The notes under the pieces were generated by a model. That model did not search any database. It worked only from the letters and a program-made list of their open reading frames with translations, and was not told the origin of the DNA. Positions 11,762 through 24,862 of a DNA stretch of 64,000 bases are shown in pieces; position 1 is the stretch's first letter, and each line of letters begins with the position of its first letter. The position numbers and the translations under genes were made by a program. This DNA is from Zarea fungicola (Eukaryota; Ascomycota; Sordariomycetes; Hypocreales; Cordycipitaceae): contig FWCC01000041.1 of the NCBI GenBank assembly GCA_900169235.1, positions 1 through 64,000 on the forward strand, read 5' to 3'.

Positions 11762-14700
11762 TTACACACCTTCTTCGAATAATATCGCAAGTATCTCGTC
11801 CAGTACGGTAAATGCCAGATGCGCACTAGCACAAAAGTAGCCAGAGTTAGTCCAGGGACCACCAATCAATCACCGATACATGTCGTATCGGCAGCACTTA
11901 CTTGAGTCTCGCATTGTTAAAAGTAGCGAACAGTCGTCGGCTCGCTGCTTGGGCATTGAGTCGGCCAACCACACTGCCAGCCAAGTCGGGCAGTAGTGTC
12001 GCCAGCATGAGGCTCGCTTCGGTCCTCGTCTTCCTCCTCTCACCCGGGGTTCGCGGCTTCTTGTCACGCATAAGCTCGCCATTGGGCCACATGTTGTCTC
12101 GTAGAAGCGCAATAGTACGTAGTAATGATTCCTCCTGCACCAGCATCTTAAAGTTATCGCGGACTTTCCGTTCAATGGTGCCGCCAAGCAGCTGTTGTAG
12201 TACCACCACCACTGCCCGGCCACGTAGCCAATTGTTACCACGATTGAGCTCAAACACTTCCAGGAAAATGTCGCAGATGGGTTTGATAAAGGGCTCCAGC
12301 TCCTTGCTTTCAAATGCGTTCAGCTCAGCCTCCGCCTCAGCGGCCGGGAACGCTTCTTCGCTGGCATGTAAAGACCCTGCATTCAACTGATTTGTCGCTG
12401 CCGCAATGAGATTTTGGCCTGCCACCGAAATCTGATCCAGCACGGGTATATTACCCAGGATATCCTCTACACCATCCGTGACTGAGTCGTACAGTCTACT
12501 CACAAGGTCCTTTCTCTCGTCTCGGTCTAGCAGGTTCTCGCCATGAGCAATGGCACTCTCGGATAAAAACGCGCGCAGATCTCGGCTGCGACAGACGTCC
12601 GGTAGAAGTAAAAGTTCTTGTAAATACTTCTCCAGCGCAACTCGACGCTTGCGCAAGAATTCGCTCTGGAATTTCATCACGACTCTCCTACCTGGAAAAT
12701 CAAGGTTCCGAACAGATGGGTACCTTGATCGCAGCTTTTGATGCAAGTCGTGGAATTCGCTATAGCGCCGTGCGACGACCCATGACGCGGCTGGCATTTG
12801 TTCGCCCGCATCGCGCTGAACCTCGATAATGTACAGCGCAAATTCTCTGCCATCTTCCTCGCGTCCGACCTGGATAGACTTGATTTTTACAGTGGACCGG
12901 CCATACAGACTGTTGTCGCTCTCTTGTACCACATACTGTTGACGCTGGAGCTCCTTGCGTCGGATCTCTCTCTGTAGACTGGCCTTCGACTTGGATAGAA
13001 TGCGCAGTTCTGCGGTATTGTTTGTCAATTCCGCCTTTCTTGTCAGCGAGTCCACAATAGCCTCCTGCGCAATGAGGCGATCAATGTCATTGGTCAACAG
13101 GGTAATGGCTTCAGCGAGACCGAGATCACCAGGGGCCGCGGCATGTACTTCATCTTCTTCGTCTGCATTTTCATCGTCGTCCATATCTTCTCTTTCATCG
13201 GACAGATGCTTGTCTTCGTCTCCAAAGAGATCGTCATCGACAAAGACGCCAATTCTCGAGGCAGCACTAACTAGCCCAAGGGAGGACAAACTTGGCTTAT
13301 CCTCTTTCCCCGGTGTAGGGCGTCCTCCGTCGAGGGACCCTCTATTCGAGCCCCCATCATCGCCAAAGAGACCACCTGTGCCGCTGCGGCCAAGGTCCTC
13401 TTCAGTCGTAAAGAGCGAAGCGCGTAAATCTGCAGCCGTCTGCGGCCGGTCGTCTTCCAGTATATTGTTCAGTGCTTGCTCAACGGCTTGCACCGCTTGT
13501 GTATCTGGCTTGTCCGTAGCGTTTTCCTGTTCAATGTTTGGATTAGACTCAGCCATGAAGTCGTTTTCCAACTCGTCGTCATCGAAGAGACGATTTGTGG
13601 CATCTTCGTCCAGCGACTGTCTGCTGGCGGCGAGCGGATCGATCGCATCGCTATCGCCTCCATTAGATGCGAGATCAGAGACCGAGCCGGCTCGTCGCGC
13701 GGCAGGATTGAGACGAGCGATGGGTTTTGACCTGGGCGTCTTGCCATGTGACTTGCTCCCCTGTGGTGTGGTACCAATGTCAGACACCGAAAGTGACATT
13801 GATGACGCTTGTACAGTAGTAGTTTCTTGCGATGCTAGGCACTTGTAGTAAAGGTCTGACCTTTTGAAGGACTGGAAATACTGGTTTTTCATCTTTTCTA
13901 AGGCCATGCTCTGTACCTGCAGCATCGATCTCCGCGCCTTGAAGTATTGGGCTGGGGTGGCCGCCTTTCCCGCCTGAAGAAACACCTTCACATTGGCCTG
14001 AGAAGATTGAGGAACATTCAGTTCTGATTTAGAAAGATATGCTTGCTGAATTTGACGCAAGTCGAGCCTATCAGACTCCGTCCACATTGGCAAGTTGGAA
14101 GGTAGCGCTTCATCATCTGGGCCGTCGTCTTCCAGGGGATTTCGGATGCCATCTACCACTAGCCAAAACTGTACAAGAGTCATCATATTTTGACGGTCCA
14201 TGAATTCCATAAAGTAGGAAAGGCCAGAAGAATCGCGCAAAAGCTCCACAAGCCCGGCATTCTCGAATCGAGATGCTGACGCAGACTTTATAATCGTCGG
14301 GGCGGATGGCGCAGCTCTGTAGGAAGCACGATCTCCTCCGGCCGCTAAATGAGCCACTCGCTGGTCCAGCAGCCGTTTTCCCATCTCTAGCCGTCGCAAG
14401 TATACCTGATCTGGGTTCTCTTCGACCGAGTCTCGTTTTAGCTGGCTGGTCACTTCATTACGAAACCTTCGTGCATCAGAGAGGTTGGTAACCTTTCTTA
14501 TGGCACGTATAAACTTTTCGAACTTGCGCTCGCTGTCCCCCGGTGCTATCCGCGGCGTAGGGGACGCTTTGGCAGTTTTCGGGGCGGGCGACGCATGCTG
14601 GTCCAGGGCGGCTCGTAGTTTGCGAACGGTTGAACGGTCTTGTAGCATGGAGCGGCCCATGTTTTCCATGATTTGATTCCACATGTCTGGGTCCGAGACG

Positions 14701-15503
14701 AGCTGCATCACAGGCGATAGAACAGCACAGCTGACGATTTCCTTTACAATAATGGAGACGGCTCGACTGGAGAGCATGTTCCGAGGCAAGACCCTTGGAA
14801 GAATCCGAGCCACCATTCCGCGGAGGTAGTCTTGCTGGACCATCTTGGTATCGGGAAAGGAAAGCGATGCGGCGGGATGTAATTTTCCGCTATTGTACTT
14901 GGCCGCAATCGCAAGATCCAGCTCCTCTGACTCTGTCACCGACTTGTTCAACTTTCTGCCTCGAATGGAACGCTCCGCCTCGTAGAAATCGTGAAAATGT
15001 GCCGTCAATATGGGGACAACCCTGCTGATTAAAAGCTCGACAAGGTCCTTGTCTCGCAGACAGTCCAGAAGACTTATAATAGCACTGCGAATGGCGCGGT
15101 CGACTTGGTCGGGGAACTCGGAATTCGGACTAATATTGTTGTACCAGATTTTGACAAAGTCGCGGACGATCATGTTAAGCAGTTTATCAACCGCCATGGA
15201 CACACGCGGCGAGGGCAGGCCCAGTGAAGCGGGCTCGTATCTCTGGCGTTTACGCAGCGCTGTCACTTCGTCGCGCCAGTGTTGTGGGCCAACAAACAAG
15301 GCTGCACGGGGTCGTGGTCTTCGGTCGGCTGGATTGCGTGCAAGCAGAAGCAGTGCACCGAGCAGACCAACGAGGCCGACGAGAAGCCCTCCAGCAAAGG
15401 CATAGCCTGCCCAGCGGAGTGCGCTGAACCAGCTCACAGCGTAGCCCCAGGCGATGAAAGCGACGGTGCTGGCGAGAATGGCATCTCTGCGTCTCAGAGC
15501 CAT
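11762..15503 (-). CDS. MDM1: MDM1/SNX13-25-type sorting nexin with PXA, RGS, PX and nexin-C domains
   Basis: ER-anchored sorting nexin. Its yeast relative Mdm1 tethers ER to vacuole and lipid droplets. Predicted 1221 aa. Two exons: 15503-11902 and 11825-11762, with an intron (donor GTAAGT, acceptor TAG). The short last exon replaces an artificial stop after NNARLK with the family ending NAHLAFTVLDEILAILF. Order: two N-terminal membrane segments (about 9-54), PXA domain (about 95-270), RGS-like domain (about 405-555, containing LSYFMEFMDRQNMMTLVQFW), acidic linker, coiled coil (about 790-845), PX domain (about 855-975, with RRYSEFHDLHQKL and lipid-site LDFPGRRVV) and nexin-C region to the end. 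Long and intact for the family. Start and domains are clear. Confidence 0.92.
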
Positions 15504-16393
15504 GGTCGGAGTTGAAAAGAAGAAACCTCCGATCAGGCGAGAAGACGGAGAGTGCTAGATTTCGAGATGCAGCATGGCGATATTTTGGGAGATTGATTAA
15601 AGAACGAAAAAGAGGGAGGGTCGGCATGTCACAATGAGGAACTCACTTGCTTAACAGGGTTGCTATCGATTAAGCGGTCTGTCTGTCATTAGTGGTTGAG
15701 TTACTCAGTGGCTTGAGACGGCTGGTACGGGCTGGTACAGTGGTGTACAGTACTTGTGGCCGGTATGCACCTACCGAATACATACGCGCTGCATTGGCAT
15801 AGATGTATATAAATAATGCCCTTTGTCTTTTACAAGAGAAAGGTGTTCATCTGAATTAACCAAATAATAATAATAATTAATCAATTAATATTGATTAGAC
15901 TTTATAGGTGGATATACCTTCGACTGCCATTTGTGTTGGGCTTCCTCGATAGTTTGGGTAAGTCATAAATTGATAAGCCTCCAACAAGTTACACTAACTA
16001 AATAAAATCTACCGTGTTGCACCACATTTTTATAAGCTTGAAGCTGCCTCCGTGGAGGGGGTAGAAAGAGTATCTAGGAAGATGGCGTGCGAGCACAATA
16101 GACGGTTAATAATGGCGAATTCCAATTTAAGCGCAGGTGACGAACTTACTGATGTTTTATATAGCATTGGTAATAGGCACCCCTCGCCTCTTCAGTATGG
16201 GGAGGTGGGGGCACAAGGACGCACTGGAAGCTGTCCCAAACGGGAAATGTTACACTTGTTCTCCTAACCTCCAGCTCCGACTACCTACTGGTACATCGTT
16301 CTGCGCCGCACTGTGGAAAGGACACGTCCAAGAAGCTATGACGACTCAATAAAGTTTGATACATTTTCTACCACCAAGACGGTATCTTGCGTC
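15504..16393. other. divergent intergenic, MDM1 and GPI18 promoters
   Basis: AT-rich in the middle (about 15850-15910, AAT/ATTAATT-rich). Four GTAC words within about 40 nt lie at 15723-15762. No convincing gene is seen. Confidence 0.5.
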
Positions 16394-17858
16394 ATGGCAC
16401 CAAAAAATTCGGCAGCCGTACAGGCAGCCATGGCTACACAGACACCATCGGCATCACTCTCGGCACCACTCACCCTTACAGTCGCCTACATCGCATGGAA
16501 GCTCTTTATCCTGCTCCTTTCCGTTGGCACCCTCATAGGGCCCGACTACGACACGTCCACGTCCATCTTTTTTGATGTACTGGGCGCCGCTATGCGTAAC
16601 AGCAGTAGTGACGTAACCAGCGCTACTTCCTCGTCGTCGTGGGTTTCCACTCTAGCCAGCCGCCTCACCCGTTGGGACGCCATCTACTTTGTCCACGGCT
16701 CCCGCGTGGGCTACGTTTATGAGCAGCAATGGGCCTTTAGCCCGACTCTCGCCCTCTTCCTCCGCTGGCTCGCCCAGCAGGCACGCGTCGTCCTCGGCAT
16801 CCCCGCCACCGCGGCAGACCATCTCGATGCCGCCGCGGGCATCACGCTTGCCCACCTATCCCACTGGGTCGCCGTCATGGCGCTGTACAGGCTCACCATG
16901 ATTCTTTCCAGAGATAACCGTAAAGTATCCCTGCTGGCATCGCTGCTGTGCATAATCTCTCCCGCCGGTGTCTTTCTATCGGCGCCTTACGGGGAAAGCC
17001 CGTTCAGCGCTCTGTCATTTGTTGGTGTGCTGATTCTCGCCATGGCGTATCGTTATGAGCAAGGCTCGTTGTATCGGAGTACCGGTCTTGTTTGGGCCGG
17101 TGCTGTTTTGGGACTTGCAACGGCGATCCGGAGTAATGGCGTTGCGAATGGCCTCATGTTTGCAGTAGAAGCACTGCAGGCTGCAGCGGCATTTGTGAGG
17201 CAGCCGAGCGTGTCTTCCGTGGCTGCTGTGGGCGCAGCAGGGTTGGGGGGTATACTCGTTGCTTTGGGGAGTGTTGTTCCGCAGTATGTTGCTTACACAA
17301 TTTATTGCCATGGGCCGGATGGTGCTATGCGGGAGTGGTGTTATTACACCGTGCCAAGCATTTACACCTACGTCCAAGATGTATACTGGTGAGCCTCTTA
17401 TCCTTGAATAAAAATCAACTTTGGCCACGATTCATATGTATTGCTGACGTCTGCTTGATTCTAGGAACGTTGGCTTCCTCCGATACTGGACTCCCAACCA
17501 GATCCCACTCTTCATCCTCGCTGCGCCTGTCCTCTCGTTGCTCATCGCATCTGGCTATCAGATATTTCGCAACCCCTCCAGCACGGCTGCATTCGTTTCC
17601 TTAAACCATGCGGACCATCGCGTGCTCATACAGGCGCTTGCCGCGAGCCAGGCCATCGTCGGGCTCCTCGCCCTCACGAGCTACCACGTGCAAGTCATTT
17701 CGCGCCTCGCCTCTGGTTATGCCGTGTGGTACTGGTGGATTGCGTCCTCCCTCGTGGACAAGGTGAGCCAGTCCAGGGGACGCTCCATTGTCGTCTTTAT
17801 GGTCATGTACGGCAGCATACAAGCGGTGCTGTATTCCTCGTTCCTGCCGCCGGCTTAA
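16394..17858 (+). CDS. GPI18: GPI mannosyltransferase 2 (PIG-V/Gpi18 family)
   Basis: ER membrane enzyme adding the second mannose from dolichol-phosphate mannose to the GPI precursor. Predicted 462 aa. Exons 16394-17388 and 17465-17858, donor GTGAGC, acceptor TAG. The luminal signature TRWDAIYF sits at about 95 and is the conserved acidic site of PIG-V. It is followed by ISPAGVFLSAPYGESPF, AIRSNGVANG, and [28 protein letters not shown] across the splice. WTPNQIPLFILAAPV is also a family motif. Many hydrophobic helices. The frame is open upstream to 16313, but the ATG at 16394 gives the usual short cytosolic start. Confidence 0.92.
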
Positions 17859-18080
17859 CATGCCGACGCCCAAATAAGGTCAACGTAGTAATAAATATAG
17901 AATTTAGCTTCATTGCATTTATAATAATTTCACTGTGTATCCAGAAACTCCATCGCAAAATCGCTAGGTGCGTATATCTAATGAAAGCCAACGTAGACAG
18001 ATACGTGACTGTGGTTTAATGCATTCCTGTTTCACCAGTGAATAAAATCAATGGTGAAGTTGCGCTCTGGGAGATTAGCC

Positions 18081-21000
18081 TCAGTATTCATCCTCAGAGT
18101 CGCTCTGGTCCCCAATGCGAATTGCTCGCCATCTGCGATCAGTAAGATCCTGGGCAGCCGTCCCCTCACTCTCAGGGTCAACATAGCCGCTGCCACCAGC
18201 AATGCTCAAAGCAACGGGTAAGAAGACCAACGCATGCAGAGCAGCAAAGACAACAAGTGAAAGCCACACACGGAAATAGTATATCTCGAAAATCTTGGAC
18301 CTGGTAAAAGCGAGAACAAACACGCCGAGCAGTTTCGTCACTGTAATGCCAGAGAAGACGGACCCGCCGACATTAACGAGGGCTGTCCAGGCACGAGCAT
18401 CCCTACCGCGAAGGGAATTGGTGTTGCTCTCAAGGACGGTACGGGAAGGGAAGGTAAATGCCCTTGCGATATGGGCACAGAACTCAACGGAAATACCGAC
18501 ACAAATAATCAAATTGACGAGTGAGACCGCATTCAGAGAAACGCCGAAAACGGCCATGGCACCCATTATGTCAACTACACTCATAATGACAGTCACGGAA
18601 ACAACTGCCGCAGTCGTCACCGACCCAAGTAGAAATGATGCAACAACGAAAATGATGCCAACGGCTGCGGAGAGCAGAGCCGCGGTAAGGGGGACAATTG
18701 TCAGGTACTGGTCAAAGAAGATGTAAAAGACGCTATAAGGAAACACGTCAGCGCCAGTTCGCTCCGAGATTTCCGAGGCGATGCGCCGCGCTGCCGAGTA
18801 AGCGCCAATGAAATCACTCTGACTGCGGAGCGGTGTATGCGAGGTCCTGAAGTGGCTGGTTTTGATGCCAGAAGCGGCCTTGTCAAGCACCACTGCTTGT
18901 CCGTATGCGGCTTTGCCTCCAAGTGGGCATTCCTCATCTGCATTGCTCTGCAAGAATTTGTCCAAGTAGTGCAAAAATTCATCATCTTCCGGCATACCGT
19001 AGAGACTGGTATTCCAAGGCGGGGTTCGGTCTGCAAAGCATGCAGACCGGCCGTCGACACAGCATGTCTCATAGGCAGGATTCAGCCACAGGAAAAAGTC
19101 ATCAATCCAGCTGGCTGTAGGAGATGCGATATACGACACATTGGGTCTGCGCCTTTCCATTTCAAGTGTGTTTGTCATTGACAGCTGCTGGCAGGATGTA
19201 AATCGTGAGCAAAGCTCCTGCTGCTCAGTTCTATGCGCAACATTGGTGTCCCGGGCAACAAAGTATACTGGCGGTCCAACACCAAAATAAGCGTACATGT
19301 CATTAAAATATGGAATCAAATATGACCCATCAGGAATGGCAACTCTCTGGTCAAGTCCAATTTGCATAGTTGGGAGTAAGGCCAGCGCTGCCGCAAACAT
19401 GCCAAGGAACAAAGTAATGATGACAATCTTGGCCTTTTTCGCAAGAATAGCGGTCGAGTATGTGTTTTTGATAAACACCTGTAGCATGCTTTCTTCGTCA
19501 ACGTCAGATGCCCGGCCCGTAGCATAGCCATTTCCGGAGCTGAGGTGCACTCTGGCCGATTTAATTTGCCACCAGGGCCACAGCTCGCAACGGTAGTCTT
19601 CAACACGGAGTTGGTTAAGCGCAAGGAATGACACAAACATAGTCATTTGGAGAATGGCGTTGACGAAGACTGCACCAGCAGCATATGCCGCAAAGTTCTT
19701 GACAGCAGGCATACCAACTGCAGCTCCGAGAGCGAAGGCAACAGTTTCTGTGAGAGCCGAGAACAGGATGGAAGGGCCCATTCTGCCGAGAGCTCTGGCA
19801 ACGCGCTCCTCAACCATTTGATCGGGACAGCTCAGATTGACTCTCTCAAGCTCGTGGACAATGAGAAAGATGTTGTCGACACCAACTGCAAGGACGATGA
19901 AAGGAATAACCTCGACGATGATCAACGTAGCCTTTAGACCAACCCAGGAAAAGAAACCAATGGAAGAGCAGATAGACATGAGCACGATGACGATGCCGAC
20001 TAAACCGAGTGTGACTTTGGATTCCACCAAGAGAACAGCAGGATTTCTGAAGATCTGCTTCAAAGGTGTACCCAGAGCCAAGCAAGCATAGATGAACATG
20101 ACAATGTAGCTTATGACAACAATCTTGACATCAGTGTTGGTGGATTTGTTGAGTTCCTGCTCGAGGCTGATTTCAGTATTGAAGGAAAGGCGCAGACCAC
20201 GGTCAGAGGCTTCCTTTTGAACTTGCAAAAGTCTGTCACGAAGAGTATTTTCCCAGTCAACAGCATGTGCAAATCCAACGGTGCCTGCTGGAGAATTATT
20301 GACCACCCAGGTGACTGTGATGGCCTTGGCATTAACGACATCAGAGTCATAGCCACCTAGAATCATCTCTGGCTCAATCGGCTGACCAAATTCAGGACGA
20401 CATTCCACGGGACTCTTTGCACAGGCACGGAGTTCATCCTGCCAGTTGCTGCGGGAAAAGCCACCCTTAGAGTTCCAATATGCAGAGACAGACTGGACAA
20501 CGCAGGCGTCATTTGTAGGCTTGAAGCAAATGTCGCTGAGATACTTGCCATACGTAGGACTTTCGAGATGATGAATGCTTCTCTCGACACCAATCCACCA
20601 CTGAAGAGTCTCATAACTGAGTACAGGTGAAGGACCATCTGGTGTGGTGTCATTTACAAGGAAAGCCTGCTCAGCACGATAAAAGGGCCCGAAATTTTCA
20701 TCGAAATATGCTTTTTCTTGGGCTGCGGCCGAGGAAGGACTGACCCAAAGCCGAGCCGGTTCTTTCTCTAGGTCAAAGTGGACCCATCCAGCGCTCAAGA
20801 TAGCGACAATAATGAGACAAATACTGATAGTCAGCCCAGGAGATCTCGCGGCTGACAGACCAAGCTGGTAGAAAGCCTTATCGCATCGGTCATTCAACCA
20901 ATACCGTTTCACCGGACGGTCTCGCATGGCTTCAGAGTGGACAGGCCCGCCCTCGTCTTCATCATCGCTATGAGAAGATTCATGCAAGAGTCTCGTTCTC

Positions 21001-21964
21001 TCAGCACGTCTCCTGGCATACTTTCTCCACGCCACATGGCCCGACAAGAGTGTGCCTAGAGCAAAGAGCAACACACTGTAGGTGAAGATGGATGCAAACG
21101 ACAGACACGGCAATGCGCCGACTCGACAGGAGCCGCGCTCCTTGACATCGGGAAGATCAGGGCAGACTTCGGGGCAGTCAACACAAACGCAGCGATATGC
21201 TGGATCCTCATCATTGCATTTTTTGGGCTTCATATCCAACGCGCCCATAGTTGGATCTTCATATGTTTGCGGGAAGTTGATCTGGAAGGGAGATCCGGCA
21301 AAGGGTTTCTTATCTCCTAGAAACTTGAGGAAAGCTTTGTACTCTTTAGCTCCACCACCAATGAGATTCATGGCCTTGGAGTTTGCGCCACCAAACTTGA
21401 CTTCCTTGCAGCTGTCGTAGAAGCCACTGCCATATTCTGCCGAGACGAGCTGATCAAGTTCGGTGACAAGAAGCTTGTCTCCCTTTTCAGCGGCACCAGT
21501 GATATTGACAAACAGTGACTGGTCTGGAGAGCAAGTAAACTTGCAAAATGTATTGAAGAAGTTGTGTTTACATGCAGGGCACGATCCGATGAGTGTGTTT
21601 GGCGTTCCTAGCTCGGAGCGGAGGGCTTGTACCTGAGATTCAGTTAGCATTAATAAAACAAAGACCTCTCGGCAGGAATTGTGCCGGATCTTACCTGTGG
21701 CAGCGTGCAGCAGACAGGTCCTTCGAGCCACTCATCACCGCACAACTCGACAAGCTCCTTCCGAAGCTGCGCCTCGGGGTCCTGAGCAAAACCATTATCG
21801 ACACAGGGCAGCTCTTTTCCGAAGAAACTCTGCTTTCCACATTGGCCGCGAAATGCGCAGCGTCCAGCTTCGTGCTTTGGTGTGTATGATTTGGCGCTGG
21901 CGAGGGCTGTGCTGATTGTCACTACCACCACAGCTAGGCGGAAACTGACTGCCTGGTGACGCAT
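18081..21964 (-). CDS. NCR1: NPC1-family sterol transporter (Niemann-Pick type C, Ncr1)
   Basis: Vacuolar/lysosomal membrane sterol transporter. Predicted 1273 aa, in the usual range (about 1200-1300). Two exons: 21964-21695 and 21632-18081, phase 0, donor GTAAGA, acceptor CAG. A signal peptide covers about residues 1-24. The Cys-rich luminal N-terminal sterol-binding domain follows (CAFRGQCGK, CPACKHNFFNTFCKFTCSP, the Cys pattern after KPKKC). The patched/sterol-sensing region contains FSWVGLKATLIIVEVIPF then VLAVGVDNIFLIVHE, and the C-terminal RND half contains VNLIICVGISVEFCAHIARAF. RND-type acidic and glycine signatures are intact. Convergent with GPI18, with 222 nt between stops. Confidence 0.95.
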
Positions 21965-23128
21965 CGCGTGTTGGCCGACCGCTCCGGGAGCGGTGAATGT
22001 AGCGAAGCTGCAATCAAATACGGATTAAACTTGACAATGTTTTATAGCTGACCAAAAAGCGGTAATAGGTAATGTAGTTGCTATGATGTTGGTCATGGAA
22101 GAAGTGGCAAGGCGGGGAGACGGAGTTGTAACTGCGATGGAATGCCGGCAGTGGCAGACTCACCTGCAGTACTGGTAGTGCCGAAGCAGTTGAGCGGCGC
22201 ATGACGAGCTTCCCCAAAGCGTTTTCTGGGGCAAGCAGCCCGCGACTGACGAGGCGAATCGGCACCTGACGTAATCGATTCCAGTGCCACTAAGCTAACC
22301 ACCACATGGTGGCGGGCTCCTGTGTCTACCAACAGTTCACTATAAGAAAGGCAAATACAGGACAGTGCTGTGGGATTAGGTATTTAGTGGGTAAGTACCT
22401 AGGTACCTAGGTCGGTTAGTACCAGGCTACCTAGTACTAAGGTACTAAATAAGTGTGCGCACTTTGCGCTTTATTAATTGCCTCGACTGATCTGTACACA
22501 GCTCCAGCATAAGTAATTTTTGGCGTGGACGTGTTTAGTGAAAACGGACTGTTTTCTCGTCGCTGAACGTCGTGGAGAGAAGCTCCGTGCATCACCGCAT
22601 TTTACTGTGCATCATATGTTGATGCAAATCCTGCCGTATCAGCTACTTAGCAATCATTCATAGAGACGGCCTTTATTGTTTGATAGACTAGCCAGGACCT
22701 AGCTCCTTCCTCAATGGCAGCAGTGCCTCTCTTGGGACACCTCTGCCTAACTCGTCCGCTCGCTGTCATACACAGCCTGTCCGATGCCAACTTCTTCAAA
22801 CACCAAAAAGGAAATCATCATTACTTACATCCGGGTTTTATTTAGATGGCCAACTTTCAACTTTGACACAGAACTCTCTATTGTTTCCCCGAGCATATGC
22901 ACCTACACGGACGGTCTCCACACGTGATTCAACTGCAGGCGATTGAGATGCCACGCGCACACACTTAAGCCACTAGAAAATACAGTTTAAAAGTCTGCAT
23001 AGCTTTCATCCCGATATCTCGACTTGCGCATGTTTGAAGGTTTGCGCCCACGTGTATCATGTATTCTTTGTTAAAATACACTTTCCATACCGTTTCTCTC
23101 ACTGCTACCTTCAACTGTCGTCCAAACT
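21965..23128. other. divergent intergenic, NCR1 and CUE/SMR gene promoters
   Basis: Contains a dense block of TACCTAGGTACC-like repeats with five GTAC words at about 22395-22445. Otherwise AT-rich without recognisable genes. Confidence 0.5.
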
Positions 23129-24862
23129 ATGCCCCGAAAACGGAAGCTGGATCCGTTTCAACGCCTTGTGGTACGTGAATGAAAACAACAACTGTTCCTT
23201 GATGGGTACGCGCCTATAACTAACAGACGTCTCCTTCTTAGAACTCTTTCCATACCCTTTTGGATGAACCGCTTATAGCAGCTATAGCAAGTGACTTTGA
23301 TCTGACAACTACGGATGGCTTCGCCGCTGCCAAAGCCGTTCTCGAAGGCCTGGCGCAGGATGTCCCTTCTGAGGAAGCCAGTGGTTTCAACCCTAGCGGG
23401 GTTCTTGACTCCAAGGATTCCGCAAGTCAAGACACAAAGGATTCGCGGACTGCCACGTCAGCTACCAGCGTCAGTCAGCACGCCGCCCAGCAGACAGATT
23501 CATCCAGCTCCGAATCTCCGCCTCATCCAGTCGATGCGGACTGGGCAGCACCGCGGGTGACATCATTTAACAACGATAGTGACGAAGATAAGGCCCTGCA
23601 GTTGCATGCCATGTTTCCGGAATTAAAGGCATTTGATGTCAACTATGCGCTCAAAAAGTGCAAAGGCGATTTTCAATCTGCACTCGATCACCTCCTTAAC
23701 CTGCAGTACCTAGAAGAAACAGGACAACAGACCAAGGGAGTAGATGGCTTCGTGGAACTTCAAGAATCGGGGATGCGCAAGAGTAGGGGCAAAGGCAAGG
23801 CACGCAGAAGCAAAAAGTCCTTGACTTCGGATGCGGATGATGCAATTCTAGCGGAGTATATCAAGGAGGCAAAAGGTAAGTCGACTCGTTGCAGCTCATG
23901 CCGGCTCCTTACTGACAATTCTTCACTTCCTTCCAGAGCAAACAGAAATTGGGTACATCGCAGAACGCTTCAACCTCACGTTTGATTCCGTTTCAGAAAC
24001 GTACCATGAGAAGAACTGCTCAAGTGGCGCGACTGTGGCTGAGATTTTGGATCAACGTCTGTCACAACCCTCCAACATTTCGGATGAAGAAATCACGAGC
24101 GAGGCAGTAGAGGCCCTAGCTCGAAAGTATCGGCATGTACCAAACCGCTACCTAAAGTCGATCGTCCATGCCACCGACTCCATCTCGCCCTTCTCGGAGG
24201 ATCTAGCCAAACTAGTCAACAGACACTTTTCGAAAAAGATCAAAGGTCAGAAGATGGACGTTGCTTATAGCTTAACGCCACTACCCAATGATGAAATCGA
24301 GGGTTCAACGGCATCCAGCAAGGCGGCCTCCCCGTTCCAACCAGCCACGCCATTGTCTCCCAGCAAAATGTCTTCCGGACCAGATGATTTTTCTGGAGCA
24401 ATCAAAATGTCGCAATCGCTGCACCAGGCTAGACGAGAAGCGTCGGCGTCAGCATCACATTTGTATCGAAAAGGTGCTTCAAATCCATTGTATAGGCAAG
24501 CTGCAGGCTACTATGCCGATGTTGCGCGCGAACACGCTCACCATGCACAGGCTATTACCTCGATAACAGCGGATATGCTGGTTGATGAGCAGAGCAGCGG
24601 CCATTCGGTAGACCTCCATGGTGTCTCAGTACAGGACGGTACAAGAATTGCGCGCCAGCGAGCGACAGAATGGTGGCAGCATCTGGGCGAGTATAGGGTC
24701 CAGAGTGCCAAAACGCAGCCTTTAGTCATCATAACTGGTTATGGACGCCATAGTGCTGGTGGTGTCTCCCAGCTAAGGCGCTCCGTGGCGGCGGCACTGA
24801 TTCAAGATGGCTGGAAAGTTGAGGTGGGAACTGGAGCTTTTACAGTCCATGGACGGCGATGA
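23129..24862 (+). CDS. CUE-domain / SMR-domain protein (Cue2-like no-go decay nuclease candidate)
   Basis: Predicted 533 aa. Exons 23129-23170 (14 codons, starting MPRKRKLDPF), 23242-23875 and 23937-24862, all GT-AG. The ubiquitin-binding CUE-like segment is at about 125-165 (LQLHAMFPEL, CKGDFQSALDHLLNLQYLEE), with a second CUE-like helical region later. A DUF1771-type helix precedes the SMR domain (SHLYRKGASNPLYRQAAGYYADVAREH). The C-terminal SMR domain has the DLHG motif (VDLHGVSV) and the HGxHS-like loop as GYGRHSAGG. This order is that of yeast Cue2, which cleaves mRNA at collided ribosomes. Function here is inferred from that architecture. A human N4BP2-like comparison is also possible. 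Confidence 0.85.

Noticed and set aside
12955..13848. 297-aa Ser-rich antisense frame opposite the sorting nexin
   Set aside because: Ser-rich shadow of the acidic linker. No support.
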